Assembly: GCA_039939375.1 (NCBI GenBank) | Contig: JBDVJO010000011.1 | Span: 992,001 to 1,056,000, forward strand | DNA length: 64,000 bases | Reading direction: 5' to 3' | From: Paracrocinitomix sp039939375 | GTDB taxonomy: Bacteria; Bacteroidota; Bacteroidia; Flavobacteriales_D; Crocinitomicaceae | Shown: in pieces, positions 43,578-54,200 of the stretch | Layout: each line of letters opens with the position of its first letter | Position numbering within the stretch: the stretch's first letter is position 1 | Program-made: the position numbers and the translations under genes | Notes under the pieces: generated by a model | What the model saw: the letters and a program-made list of their open reading frames with translations, nothing else | The model's database searches: none | What the model was told of the DNA's origin: nothing

Positions 43578-44149
43578 TATACTTTTTCAACTTTATTATT
43601 TTCTAATTTGTACGATCCGCCTGATTCTGGGCAGGTAGCCATACCATCTGAATTAAATTCTAAACGGTGACCGTACTCACTCATCCAGCCAATTTGTTTT
43701 GCCGGATTTCCAACTAAAAGGGCAAAAGCAGGAACTTCTTTTGTTACCACTGCACCTGCACCTATAAACGCAAATTCTCCAATAGGGTTTCCGCAAACTA
43801 TTGTTGCGTTAGCACCAATTGATGCCCCTTTGCCCACTTTCGTTTTTAAATATTGGTCTCTTCTGTTTACAGCAGACCTTGGGTTCATGACATTTGTGAA
43901 GACCATTGAAGGCCCTAAAAAAACATCATCAGCACATTCTACTCCTGTATAAATTGAAACGTTGTTTTGAACTTTAACATTGTTTCCTAAAACAACTTCT
44001 GGTGAAACCACCACGTTTTGACCAATGTTACAATTTTCGCCAATGGTGCAGTTAGGCATGATGTGCGAAAAATGCCAAATTTTGGTTCCTTCCCCTATAG
44101 AACATCCTTCGTCTATAACTGCTGATTCGTGTGCAAAATAGCTGCTCAT
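43577..44149 (-). CDS. wbpD: WbpD-like N-acetyltransferase
   Basis: A 190-residue left-handed beta-helix acetyltransferase. Hexapeptide repeats run through the protein (IGEGTKIWHFSHI, IGENCNIGQNVVV, IGANATIVCGN, IGEFAFIGAGAVV). In P. aeruginosa WbpD acetylates the 3-amino group of UDP-GlcNAc(3N)A. The match in length and the neighbours WbpB and WbpE make this role likely. It lies 2 bases after the UDP-xylose synthase gene. Confidence 0.87.
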   Translation of the reverse strand: MSSYFAHESAVIDEGCSIGEGTKIWHFSHIMPNCTIGENCNIGQNVVVSPEVVLGNNVKVQNNVSIYTGVECADDVFLGPSMVFTNVMNPRSAVNRRDQYLKTKVGKGASIGANATIVCGNPIGEFAFIGAGAVVTKEVPAFALLVGNPAKQIGWMSEYGHRLEFNSDGMATCPESGGSYKLENNKVEKV

Positions 44150-44151
44150 TT

Positions 44152-45147
44152 TTACTTCACAATATATTTATCAAAATCGTAATGATCTTTTTCGTTTAAT
44201 TCAGCCTCTGAAAGACTTTTAAAATAAGCGTAAGTTCTTTTTAAACCTTCTGCTCTTCCTATAGTTGGTTCCCATCCTAAAAGCTCTTTAGCTTTAGTGA
44301 TGTCTGGCTGTCTTTGTTTAGGGTCATTCACCGGTAATTCTTTATAAATCACTTTTTGTTCAGTTCCAGTTAACTGAATAATTTCTTCAGCAAAATCTGC
44401 AATTGAAATTTCATCTGGGTTCCCTACATTGACCGGTTGATGATAACCAGAATGCAGTAATCGAACAATTCCTTCAACTAAATCATCTACATAGCAAAAC
44501 GATCTTGTTTGAGAACCGTCACCGAACACAGTTAAATCTTCTCCTCTTAGGGCCTGACCAATAAATGCAGGAAGTACTCTTCCGTCATTCAATCGCATTC
44601 TTGGTCCGTATGTATTAAATATTCTAACAATTCGAGTATCTACTTTATGATAGGTGTGATAAGCCATGGTCATGGCTTCTTGAAATCTTTTGGCTTCGTC
44701 ATACACCCCTCTTGGACCAATGGGGTTTACATGTCCCCAATAATCTTCTGTTTGCGGATGTACTTCAGGATCTCCGTAAACCTCTGAAGTTGATGCGATC
44801 ATTAAGGTGGCATCTTTTGCTTTAGCTAATCCCAAACAATTGTGAATTCCTAAAGACCCAACTTTCAAAGTTTGAATAGGAATTTTCAAATAATCAATTG
44901 GACTAGCCGGAGATGCGAAATGTAAAATATAATCCAGCTTTCCAGGAATATGAATGAACTTACTTACATCATGGTTGTAAAATTCAAAATTCTCTAACTT
45001 AAATAAGTGTTCAATGTTCTTTAATCGCCCAGTGATCAGATTATCCATGGCAATAACATGGTAATCGTCTTTTACAAAACGATCACACAAATGCGAGCCT
45101 AAAAAACCAGCCGCACCTGTTATTAATATTTTTTTTCTTTCACTCAT
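44152..45147 (-). CDS. UDP-glucuronate decarboxylase (UDP-xylose synthase)
   Basis: A 331-residue SDR enzyme making UDP-xylose from UDP-glucuronate. It has the NAD loop GAAGFLGS, HFASPASPIDYLK (typical of UXS), STSEVYGDPEVHPQ and the YxxxK pair Tyr149/Lys153 in RGVYDEAKRF. This enzyme directly follows its expected partner, UDP-glucose 6-dehydrogenase, with no gap. The two form a two-step route to UDP-xylose within the operon. Confidence 0.92.
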   Translation of the reverse strand: MSERKKILITGAAGFLGSHLCDRFVKDDYHVIAMDNLITGRLKNIEHLFKLENFEFYNHDVSKFIHIPGKLDYILHFASPASPIDYLKIPIQTLKVGSLGIHNCLGLAKAKDATLMIASTSEVYGDPEVHPQTEDYWGHVNPIGPRGVYDEAKRFQEAMTMAYHTYHKVDTRIVRIFNTYGPRMRLNDGRVLPAFIGQALRGEDLTVFGDGSQTRSFCYVDDLVEGIVRLLHSGYHQPVNVGNPDEISIADFAEEIIQLTGTEQKVIYKELPVNDPKQRQPDITKAKELLGWEPTIGRAEGLKRTYAYFKSLSEAELNEKDHYDFDKYIVK

Positions 45148-46461
45148 TTAGCTAAGAATTGTTCTTCTTCCAATACTTTCATAATAAAAGCCTTTACCCT
45201 CCATTTCTTCAAGGTCAAAAAGATTTCTACCATCAAATATTTTTGGTGAAGTCAAAGTTGATTTGATTTTATCAAAGTCTGGATTTCTAAATGCTCCCCA
45301 TTCAGTAGCAATCAACAAAGCGTCCTTATTTTCAATGGCCTCATAAGCGTTTGAACTAAACGTTATTTTATCACCATAAAGTGCTTTAACATTGTCCATG
45401 GCCTCTGGGTCATATGCCGATATAGTTGCTCCTGCCTCCAATAATGCATCTATCATATATAAAGCCGGTGCTTCTCTAATGTCGTCTGTATCTGGTTTAA
45501 AGGCTAAGCCCCATAATCCAAAGTTTTTTCCATTTAAATCACCGTAATGATTTTTTAATTTTTCGATTAGCTTGATTTTTTGTCCATGATTCACATCAAG
45601 TACGGCGTCTATAATGCTGAACTTGTAACCTACCTCATTTCCTGATCTTACAAGCGCCTGTACATCTTTTGGAAAACATGATCCTCCAAATCCAATTCCT
45701 GGAAACAAAAATCTTTTTCCAATTCTTGTGTCAGAACCCATACCAATTCTTACATCATCCACATTAGCCCCTACTTTTTCACAAAAATTGGCAACCTCAT
45801 TCATGAAGGTGATTTTTGTTGCTAAAAACGAATTGGCAGCATATTTTGTCAACTCGGCAGATTTTTCATCCATGAATATAATTGGGTTGCCTTGTCTTAC
45901 AAATGGTTTGTAAAGTTCTTTCATTGCAATTCGTGCTCTTTCAGAACTTGATCCTATAACCACTCTATCTGGTTTCAAAAAGTCATCAACTGCAAAACCT
46001 TCTCTTAAAAATTCCGGATTTGATACAATGTCAAAATCAACCTTCGCATTTTTTGCCACTGCTTCGTGCACTTTTTCAGCTGTTCCAACAGGTACGGTTG
46101 ATTTATCCACAATTACCTTGTAATCCGTAATCATTTTTCCCAATTCTTCTGCAACTCCTAAAACATAGCTTAAGTCAGCCGACCCATCTTCACCTGGAGG
46201 TGTAGGCAAGGCTAAAAAGATGATTTCTGATGCATCTACTGCAGCTTTTAAATCTGTTGTGAAAGACAATCTTTCTTGTTTAATATTTCGTTCAAAAATG
46301 ACATCTAAATGTGGTTCATAAATTGGAACTACGCCATTTTTCATTTGCTCAACCTTATTTGCATCAATATCAACACAAATAACATTGTTTCCTGTTTCGG
46401 CGAAACAAGTTCCTGTAACTAGTCCAACATATCCAGACCCTACAACCGCAATTCTTTTCAT
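45148..46461 (-). CDS. ugd: UDP-glucose 6-dehydrogenase
   Basis: A 437-residue enzyme oxidising UDP-glucose to UDP-glucuronate. The NAD loop VVGSGYVGLVTG starts the protein. SNPEFLREG and the catalytic Cys262 in GFGGSCFPKD are those of Ugd/TuaD, unlike the GGHC form in the neighbouring TviB-type enzyme. It supplies the substrate for the decarboxylase that follows directly. It lies 6 bases after the aminotransferase gene. Confidence 0.94.
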   Translation of the reverse strand: MKRIAVVGSGYVGLVTGTCFAETGNNVICVDIDANKVEQMKNGVVPIYEPHLDVIFERNIKQERLSFTTDLKAAVDASEIIFLALPTPPGEDGSADLSYVLGVAEELGKMITDYKVIVDKSTVPVGTAEKVHEAVAKNAKVDFDIVSNPEFLREGFAVDDFLKPDRVVIGSSSERARIAMKELYKPFVRQGNPIIFMDEKSAELTKYAANSFLATKITFMNEVANFCEKVGANVDDVRIGMGSDTRIGKRFLFPGIGFGGSCFPKDVQALVRSGNEVGYKFSIIDAVLDVNHGQKIKLIEKLKNHYGDLNGKNFGLWGLAFKPDTDDIREAPALYMIDALLEAGATISAYDPEAMDNVKALYGDKITFSSNAYEAIENKDALLIATEWGAFRNPDFDKIKSTLTSPKIFDGRNLFDLEEMEGKGFYYESIGRRTILS

Positions 46462-46467
46462 TCTATT

Positions 46468-47601
46468 CTAATTTTTTTCTAAATATTCTATAACGTTATC
46501 ACAAATAAATTGCAATTGTTCTTTTTCTAATTCGGTGTGCATTGGCAGCGATAAAACTATTTTGCACAATTCATTGGTTACCGGAAAATCTTCATCATTA
46601 TACTCAGAAGCGCCATATGCTTCTTGCGTATGCAAAGCTTTCGGGTAATAAATCATTGCAGGAATACCTTTCGATTTTAAGTATTCTTGCATATGAAACT
46701 GATCAATCCCGTCAATTTTCAAAGTATATTGATGAAAAACGTGGGTTGACTGTGGATTTAAGGCCGGTGTTTCAATCCTATTAATAGAGCTGAAGGCTTC
46801 ATTGTAAAATTGAGCAGCAGATTGACGATTGGAAATGTAAGTATCTAAATTTCTCAATTTGATTCTCAAAACAGCTGCCTGAATTGAGTCTAATCTAGAA
46901 TTGACACCGATTCGATCGTAATGATATCGTTTGCTCATGCCATGATTAACAATTGAACGAATGATTACGGCTAGATCGTCATCATTTGTGAATAAAGCTC
47001 CTCCGTCACCATAGCATCCAAGATTTTTAGATGGAAAAAAGGATGTTGTTCCTACGTTGCCAATTGTTCCAGCCTTTTTTGTTACACCAGATTTTAATGT
47101 GTAGTCTGCTCCAATTGCCTGCGCATTATCTTCAATTACAAAGATGCTGTGTTCTTTCGCTAAATCCATGATGGCATCTAGGTTGGCGCATTGACCAAAT
47201 AAATGAACAGGAATTATTGCTTTGGTTTTTGGAGAGATGGCAGCTTTAATGGCGTCAATAGATATGCAAAAAGTGTCAGGGTCAACATCTACCAAAACAT
47301 GTTTGAGTTTCAATAATCCAACAACTTCTACTGTTGCAGCAAAAGTGAAATCTGAAGTAATCACTTCGTCTCCGGGTTCTAATCCCAAAGCCATTAACGC
47401 TATTTGAAGTGCATCAGTTCCATTTGCACAAGGAATTACATGCTTAACATCTAAATAAGTTTCAAGCTCAGATTGAAAAGCTTTAACTTCAGGGCCATTA
47501 ATAAAAGCGGAAGAGGCTATTACGGCCTGTGTAGCGGTGTCAACTTCAGTTTTGATTTTCTCATACTGAGTCTTCAAGTCGACCATCTGAATCTGCTTCA
47601 T
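46468..47601 (-). CDS. wbpE: WbpE-like sugar aminotransferase (DegT family)
   Basis: A 377-residue PLP-dependent aminotransferase. The cofactor lysine is Lys192 in FFPSKNLGCYGDGG; CANGTDALQIAL and EDNAQAIGA complete the PLP pocket. WbpE transfers an amino group to C3 of the keto-uronic acid made by WbpB. First gene of the minus sugar operon. A one-mismatch TAnnTTTG (TAACTTTT) lies upstream, but the promoter is not clear. Confidence 0.88.
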   Translation of the reverse strand: MKQIQMVDLKTQYEKIKTEVDTATQAVIASSAFINGPEVKAFQSELETYLDVKHVIPCANGTDALQIALMALGLEPGDEVITSDFTFAATVEVVGLLKLKHVLVDVDPDTFCISIDAIKAAISPKTKAIIPVHLFGQCANLDAIMDLAKEHSIFVIEDNAQAIGADYTLKSGVTKKAGTIGNVGTTSFFPSKNLGCYGDGGALFTNDDDLAVIIRSIVNHGMSKRYHYDRIGVNSRLDSIQAAVLRIKLRNLDTYISNRQSAAQFYNEAFSSINRIETPALNPQSTHVFHQYTLKIDGIDQFHMQEYLKSKGIPAMIYYPKALHTQEAYGASEYNDEDFPVTNELCKIVLSLPMHTELEKEQLQFICDNVIEYLEKN

Positions 47602-47701
47602 TTCTTATAAAAAAAGTTAAGTGGTGTAATTAGGATGCGAATATAACCAATAATCTACTGAAATGCTCGTTACTTTGCTAGCGAATTCATAATTTCGTAC
47701 C

Positions 47702-48448
47702 ATGAGAATATTTCTGATTGTCCTTACTTTTTTAACCGTTAATTCTTTCGCTCAAAGAAATTTAAGAGATTCATCTTTAAATACAATGATTGTTGGACTG
47801 AATTATAAATTTAATCTGACATCAGGGGATTTGAAAGATTTATGGGGGTTCAATCATCAAATTGGAATCACTTACGACAATAAATTCAAAAATAACTTCA
47901 CTTTAGGACTGAGTTCTGGATTTATTTTTGGGAATCAACTGAAAGATTCTACCATTTTTGTTTCTCTCGTTAATGATTTTGGAACCATAACGAATTTAGG
48001 AGGAGGACCTGCTGAGATTTTATTTGTGATGCGTGGAATGACAGCCAATATTAATGCTGGGTATGTTTTTAATAGATTTGGTAGGAATCCCAATTCGGGG
48101 ATATGGCTGCAAGGCGGAGCAGGGTTTTTAATGCATAAAATCCGGATAGAGAGTTTATATGATGATGTTCCTCAGCTAGAGGGTGATTACAGAAAAGGAT
48201 ATGATCGATTACATATGGGGTTTCAAACAAAAGAGTTTATTGGTTATTTATTTCAGGCCGATAAAAAGTTCTTGAATTTCTATGCCGGATTTGAGTTCAT
48301 TCAAGGTTGGACTCAAAATCAGAGAAATTATAATTTTGATTTGGGCGGTCCAGATCCTGGAATTAAGCAAGATTTTCTTTGGGGAGTTAAAGCTGGATGG
48401 TTAATACCAATTTATAAAAGAGCGCCAAGAGATTTTTATTTCGATTAA
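47702..48448 (+). CDS. Outer-membrane beta-barrel protein, unknown
   Basis: A 248-residue protein with a signal peptide (1-17, NSFAQ end) and alternating aromatic beta strands (FTLGLSSGFIFGNQL, NINAGYVFNRFG, FLNFYAGFEFIQGW), probably an 8- to 10-stranded barrel. I cannot name the family. It is 3 bases from waaA and likely in one operon with it, which suggests some link to LPS or envelope assembly. Confidence 0.75.
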   Translation: MRIFLIVLTFLTVNSFAQRNLRDSSLNTMIVGLNYKFNLTSGDLKDLWGFNHQIGITYDNKFKNNFTLGLSSGFIFGNQLKDSTIFVSLVNDFGTITNLGGGPAEILFVMRGMTANINAGYVFNRFGRNPNSGIWLQGGAGFLMHKIRIESLYDDVPQLEGDYRKGYDRLHMGFQTKEFIGYLFQADKKFLNFYAGFEFIQGWTQNQRNYNFDLGGPDPGIKQDFLWGVKAGWLIPIYKRAPRDFYFD

Positions 48449-48451
48449 TTC

Positions 48452-49645
48452 ATGAAGTTTTTCTACAGTTTAGGGGTTAATGCATACGTAGCAGGAATAA
48501 AAGTTTCTTCTTTGTGGAATAAAAAAGCGAGTATGTGGGTTGCTGGTAGACAAGACGTTTGGCAGCAGGTAGAGAACTTCAAAACGGACAAAAAAGTAGT
48601 TTGGTTTCATTGTGCAAGTCTAGGGGAGTTTGAGCAGGGAAGACCTTTAATGGAAGCCTTGAAAGCTCAAGAAGATGTTGCAATTGTTCTCACTTTTTTT
48701 TCGCCTTCTGGTTATGAAATAAGAAAGAATTATGAAGGAGCAGATTTGATTGTTTATTTGCCAAAAGATTCAAAGAAAAATGCAAAGAGATTCTTGCAGG
48801 CAATTCATCCTGAAAAGATTTTTTTTGTAAAATATGAGTTTTGGGCAAATTACATTTTAGAGGCAAAAAAGCTTAATAAAAGTGTCTATTCAGTTGCGGC
48901 CCTTTTTAGAGAAAATCAAATATTTTTCAAATGGTACGGAGGGTATTTTAGGAAAATTTTGAGTGCGTTTGATACCTTGTTTGTGCAGAATGAAGCTTCA
49001 AAAAAAATACTGCAATCTATTGAGGTTGACTCAGTGGTTGCAGGGGACCCCAGGTATGATCGGGTGACAGGTAATGCAGCCAAAGTTGTTCAGTATCCTG
49101 AAATTGAGGAATATATTGGAAGTCAAAAAGTATTGGTTTGTGGATCCATTTGGAAAGAGGATTTAGAAGTGCTTTTTGAAAAAATCAACCAGTTAAACGA
49201 TTGGAAAATAATTATTGCTCCGCATGAAATTGAAGGGGTATTCATTCATGAAATTATTCAAAAAATAAAATTAAAATCAGTTCAATATTCGGTGTTAACT
49301 AATCAGCAAAATGATGCTAATGTTTTGATTATTGATAATATAGGGATGTTGATGAATGTATACCAATATGCAGATGTTGCTTACGTTGGTGGAGGGTTTA
49401 AAACCGGATTACATAACATTTTAGAGCCTGCTGCGTTTGGTGTGCCCGTGATTTTTGGTGACAAACATGAGAAATTCCCAGAAGCGAAAGAGTTTATTAC
49501 AAATGAAGTTGGTTTTTCAGTGAGTGGCAAAGAAGTGTTAGCTTCTGTTTTTGATGAATTAGCTTCTACAAATGAAAAAGAAAAAGTCAAAGCTTTTATG
49601 GCTGAAAGAACCGGTGCCACAGATAAAATTTTAAAAATGATATAA
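48452..49645 (+). CDS. waaA: Kdo transferase WaaA
   Basis: A 397-residue glycosyltransferase that adds 3-deoxy-D-manno-octulosonic acid to lipid A precursor at the inner membrane. The N-terminal FHCASLGEFEQGRP contains the catalytic base Glu59. The C-terminal domain has APHEIEG and YVGGGFKTGLHNILEPAAFGVPVI (in parts) for CMP-Kdo binding. Normal length. It shows that the organism makes LPS with a Kdo core. Confidence 0.94.
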   Translation: MKFFYSLGVNAYVAGIKVSSLWNKKASMWVAGRQDVWQQVENFKTDKKVVWFHCASLGEFEQGRPLMEALKAQEDVAIVLTFFSPSGYEIRKNYEGADLIVYLPKDSKKNAKRFLQAIHPEKIFFVKYEFWANYILEAKKLNKSVYSVAALFRENQIFFKWYGGYFRKILSAFDTLFVQNEASKKILQSIEVDSVVAGDPRYDRVTGNAAKVVQYPEIEEYIGSQKVLVCGSIWKEDLEVLFEKINQLNDWKIIIAPHEIEGVFIHEIIQKIKLKSVQYSVLTNQQNDANVLIIDNIGMLMNVYQYADVAYVGGGFKTGLHNILEPAAFGVPVIFGDKHEKFPEAKEFITNEVGFSVSGKEVLASVFDELASTNEKEKVKAFMAERTGATDKILKMI

Positions 49646-49650
49646 AAAAA

Positions 49651-49670
49651 GGCAATCAGAAATGATTGCC
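49651..49670. terminator. Bidirectional terminator waaA / gdhA
   Basis: Stem GGCAATCA / TGATTGCC with GAAA loop, flanked by seven A on the left and six T on the right. It serves the two convergent genes. Confidence 0.9.
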
Positions 49671-49696
49671 TTTTTTACTTAGTATTGTCGAATCGA

Positions 49697-51049
49697 TTAA
49701 ACCAAACCTTGGTCAATCATTGAATCTGCAACTTTTACGAATCCTGCAATGTTTGCACCTTTTACATAATCAGTGTATCCATTTTCAGTTCCGTATTCAA
49801 CACAAGCTTTATGAATTGAAATCATAATGTTGTGTAATTTCTCATCTACTTCTTCAGCTGTCCAAGAAAGTCTTAATGAGTTCTGTGACATCTCTAATCC
49901 TGAAGTAGCAACTCCTCCTGCATTTGAAGCTTTTCCTGGAGAGAATAAAATCTTCGCTTCATGGAATTTTTCAATTGCTTCAGGTGTAGAAGGCATATTT
50001 GCTCCTTCTGCTACACAGATGCATCCGTTAGCAACTAGAGTCGCAGCTTCCTCGCCATTCAACTCATTTTGAGTAGCACATGGTAAAGCAACTTCGCAAG
50101 TTTCACCCCAAGGGCGTTTTCCTTCATGGAAAGTTGATCCTGGAAATTGATTAACATATTCAGAGATTCTTCCTCTTCTGTTGTTTTTCAAATCCATTAC
50201 CCAAGCTAATTTATCTGCATCAATTCCAGCCGGGTCTACAATATATCCTTTAGAATCAGAAAGTGTAATTACTTTACCTCCAAATTCTGTAGCTTTTTCA
50301 CAAGCGTATTGAGCAACGTTTCCTGATCCAGAAATACAAACTGTTTTTCCTTGGAAAGAATCATTTTTAGTAGCTAACATTTCTTTAGCAAAATATACAG
50401 TACCGTATCCTGTTGCTTCAGGTCTAATCAATGATCCACCCCAGTTTCTTCCTTTTCCAGTTAAAACTCCAGTAAATTCATTTCTTAGTCTTTTGTATTG
50501 TCCGAACATGTATCCGATTTCTCTTCCTCCAACACCTATGTCACCAGCAGGCACATCAGTGTCAGGTCCGATATGTCTTGATAATTCTGTCATAAAAGAT
50601 TGACAAAACTTCATTACTTCATTATCAGATTTCCCTTTAGGGTCAAAGTCAGATCCACCTTTACCACCACCCATTGGTAATGTGGTTAAAGAGTTTTTGA
50701 ATACTTGCTCAAATCCTAAAAACTTAAGAATAGATAAGTTGACAGATGGGTGAAATCTTAATCCTCCTTTATAGGGTCCAATAGCTGAATTAAATTCAAC
50801 TCTGAAACCTCTATTTACTTGAGTTTTCCCATTGTCGTCTAACCAAGGAACTCTAAAAATGATTGTTCTTTCTGGTTCAACCATTCGTTCAAGAAGATTG
50901 ATTCCTTGATACTTTGGATTTTCTTCAATGAATGGAATAATAGCTTCAGCAACTTCAACTACTGCCTGCATAAACTCAGGCTCGTGTCCGTCTTTAGCTT
51001 TTACTTTATCCATGAACTCATTGATTTGAGCTGCATATTTTTCTGACAT
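49697..51049 (-). CDS. gdhA: NADP-type glutamate dehydrogenase
   Basis: A 450-residue hexameric-type enzyme that makes glutamate from 2-oxoglutarate and ammonia. The signature LPMGGGKGGSDFDPKGKSD has active-site Lys130, and the dinucleotide loop is CISGSGNVAQYACEKA. Length and sequence fit the bacterial NADPH-dependent class (like E. coli GdhA, about 447). Single gene with its own terminator. The 187-base divergent gap before the next gene shows no clear minus-strand promoter match. Confidence 0.95.
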   Translation of the reverse strand: MSEKYAAQINEFMDKVKAKDGHEPEFMQAVVEVAEAIIPFIEENPKYQGINLLERMVEPERTIIFRVPWLDDNGKTQVNRGFRVEFNSAIGPYKGGLRFHPSVNLSILKFLGFEQVFKNSLTTLPMGGGKGGSDFDPKGKSDNEVMKFCQSFMTELSRHIGPDTDVPAGDIGVGGREIGYMFGQYKRLRNEFTGVLTGKGRNWGGSLIRPEATGYGTVYFAKEMLATKNDSFQGKTVCISGSGNVAQYACEKATEFGGKVITLSDSKGYIVDPAGIDADKLAWVMDLKNNRRGRISEYVNQFPGSTFHEGKRPWGETCEVALPCATQNELNGEEAATLVANGCICVAEGANMPSTPEAIEKFHEAKILFSPGKASNAGGVATSGLEMSQNSLRLSWTAEEVDEKLHNIMISIHKACVEYGTENGYTDYVKGANIAGFVKVADSMIDQGLV

Positions 51050-51236
51050 GTTCTTTGTTTTTGTCTTTAATAGTGGGGGTAAAAATAAATAATTTTTAGT
51101 TAGAAATACCTTCTAAAAAATAAATGTTGCAATTCTTCATTAAAATAGGAATTCAATAATCTAAATCAACTTTTGGACGCCCTTATTCGTCTTAACTTTC
51201 AAAGGCTTTTATTTTTAATTTTCTTATCTTGCAATC

Positions 51237-54200
51237 ATGCGTATAAAGTTGGGCATTATATTATTTTTCAGCTGTTTAATTTCTATTGTCGGAATTTCGC
51301 AAGAAATAGATCGACCTGAAGGAATTTATAAGTTTTTGGAAAATAAAGGGCAATGGCCTGCACATGTGAACTTTAAAGCTGATGTGCCTGGGGGAAATAT
51401 TTGGCTAGAGCAAAATAGAATCATCTATCAATTTTATCAGAGAAACGATTTTCACAGTCATTTAGGTGAAGAAAAACCCCATTTTGATTTAGAAATTAAA
51501 GAGCATTTGGTTTACGCCAAATTTTTAAATGCTTCAGAGCATCCAAGCATTGAAAAAAAACTACCGTCAAAAGATTATTACAATTTCTTCATTGGGAATG
51601 ATGAAAGTAAATGGGCTTCAGATGTTAAGGCATATCATGAAGTGACGTATCAAAATTTGTATGACGGGATAAACTTGATGTTTTTTGAAAAAGAAGGACA
51701 ATTGAAATATGAATATATACTGAGTCCTGGGGCAGATGCAAATGAAATTCAACTGGCTTATTATGGAGTTAAAGGCATAAAGAAATCAAAGTCTGGAGGA
51801 TTAAGAGTTATTGGTGCACTTGGCGAAATAATGGAGGAAAAACCATATGCCTATCAAATAAAAAATGGAAAAATAGTTGAGGTTGCTTGTGAATTCGTGG
51901 TGTCCAATAAAAATGAGGTTTCATTTGAATTAGGTGATTATGATTCTTCTATTGAGTTGGTTATTGACCCGGTATTGGTATTTGCGACTTATAGTGGCTC
52001 AGTAACCGATAATTTCGGAATGACCGCAACCTATGCTTATGATGGTAAAGCGTATTCTGCAGGAATGGTTTTCGGAAATGCTTATCCTGCTCCGGCACCT
52101 GCTTGGAATGATACACCTAATATTACTGTAGCATCTACAGGAGTGGCAACTACAGATGCCTTTGTTTCAAAATACTCAGCTGATGGAACAACAATGCTTT
52201 GGACTAATTTTGTAGGAGGAGGGGATAATACGCAAGGAACAGAAACGGTTCATTCCTTGATTTGCGACACTTTAAACAATATTTACATGTATGGTGTGAC
52301 TTCAAGTACTGATTTCCCAACCATGAATGCTTATCAATCTGCGCACGGCGGAGGTACGCCTGTTACATTTAATTCTACCGGAACTAATTTTGGAACTCAG
52401 GGTACGGATATTTATACGGTTAAAATTAGTTCTGATGGACTAAATTTACTCGGAGCAACATACATTGGAGGAACAGGGAATGACGGAATTAATTATTTGG
52501 TGACATCTGGAAATTATGGTAGTGCTGCGAGCTATGACTCCTTGTCTTCTAATTATGGCGATCAATTTAGAGGTGAAATCATGTTAGATTCCATGAATAA
52601 TATTTTGATAGCCTCAAATACGCGATCGACAGATTTTCCAACAATGAATCCAATTCAGGCCGCTAATGCTGGTCAGCAAGATGGGGTGGTATTTAAGTTA
52701 TCTGCTGACTTCTCTAGTTTAATGTGGTCTACTTATTTTGGAGGTACTGAAAATGATGCATGTTATTCTGTTAAAATTGATTCGTCTTATAATGTGTTAT
52801 TTGCTGGTGGCACGAGTTCAACTGATATTCCTGGAACCACAGGAGGATTGACTCCTGCTTTTCAAGGCGGAAAATGTGATGGGTTTGTAGCAAAATTAGC
52901 ACCGGATGGGCAGTCATTAACGCAGTCAACTTACATAGGTACGAATCAATATGATCAAACTTTCTTTCTAGAAATAGATCGTTGGGATAATGTATATATC
53001 GTTGGACAAACTGACGGCGTGATGCCAATAATAAATTCAGCTTATGGTATCCCGAATTCAGGGCAATATATCACGAAAATCGAACCTGATTTAACGACAA
53101 TTGTTTATCAAACTTTATTCGGAAATGGAGATGGCAATAAAGATATTTCTCCATCTGCCTTTTTGGTTGATGTTTGTGGAAATGTTTATGTAAGTGGATG
53201 GGGAGAAAATATTTTACAAGGTGCGAATCAATTAAATGGAATGCCCGTTACAACAGATGCTTTCCAAAGTACCCCTCCTAACGGTTTTGACTTTTACTTA
53301 TTTGTTTTAGAGCGTGATGCCCAAGATATACTTTACGGATCTTACTTAGGAGATGCGAATGCAGGAGAACATGTAGATGGCGGAACTTCAAGGTTTGACA
53401 AGTTTGGAGTGGTTTACCAATCTGTTTGTGGTGGATGCGGAGGTAATAGTACTTTTCCAACTACTACTGATGCTTGGTCAAATTTAAATCTAAGTTCTAA
53501 TTGTAACAATTTGGTGTTCAAGTTTGATTTTGAATTGATTCCAGATGCCGACTTTCAACTAAGCTCATTAGAAGGCTGTGCACCATTTACCTTGATTTTA
53601 GATAATGAAAGTAATGATACCGTTAATTCAGTATGGACTTTCCCAACAGAAGCGCAGGTAATTAGTGGTGGAGTAAATCCCGAATTGCTATTTACAGATC
53701 CGGGCACCTACGAAATTATCATATCAATAACAGATACGATTTGTAACCTTGTGGATACAGCGAAAAAAGTGATTACTGTTTATGAAGAGTTGACATTAGA
53801 TGTTCCAACCAATGATACGATAGTTTGTAATTCATATACGGATGAATTAGTCGCCAATTCACAAGGAGCAGCAATTAGTTTTACCTGGTCAGATGACATC
53901 AATTTTACGAATGTGTTGAATTCTGGTCCAATGGATTCGACCATAACGATTAATCCTACACAAACGACCACTTATTACGTAACCGCATCCAATGGCTGGC
54001 CTGATTGTGATTTGATAGATTCCGTAGTGGTAACCTTTGTTGACGGGGCAATGGAATTAAACGGACCTGATGAAATGTGCCTTGGAGATACGCTAGAATT
54101 AGTGGCTAACAACTTAATTCCATCTGTTGATATCACGTATAGTTGGGCACCAAGCACTGGAATACTAGCAACAGGAGATTCGACAATTTTAGTAAGTCCT

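Noticed and set aside
47690..47701. TTACTTTG upstream of the barrel gene (around 47670) as a promoter
   Set aside because: It lacks the TA at the start of TAnnTTTG and has no -33 partner at proper spacing.
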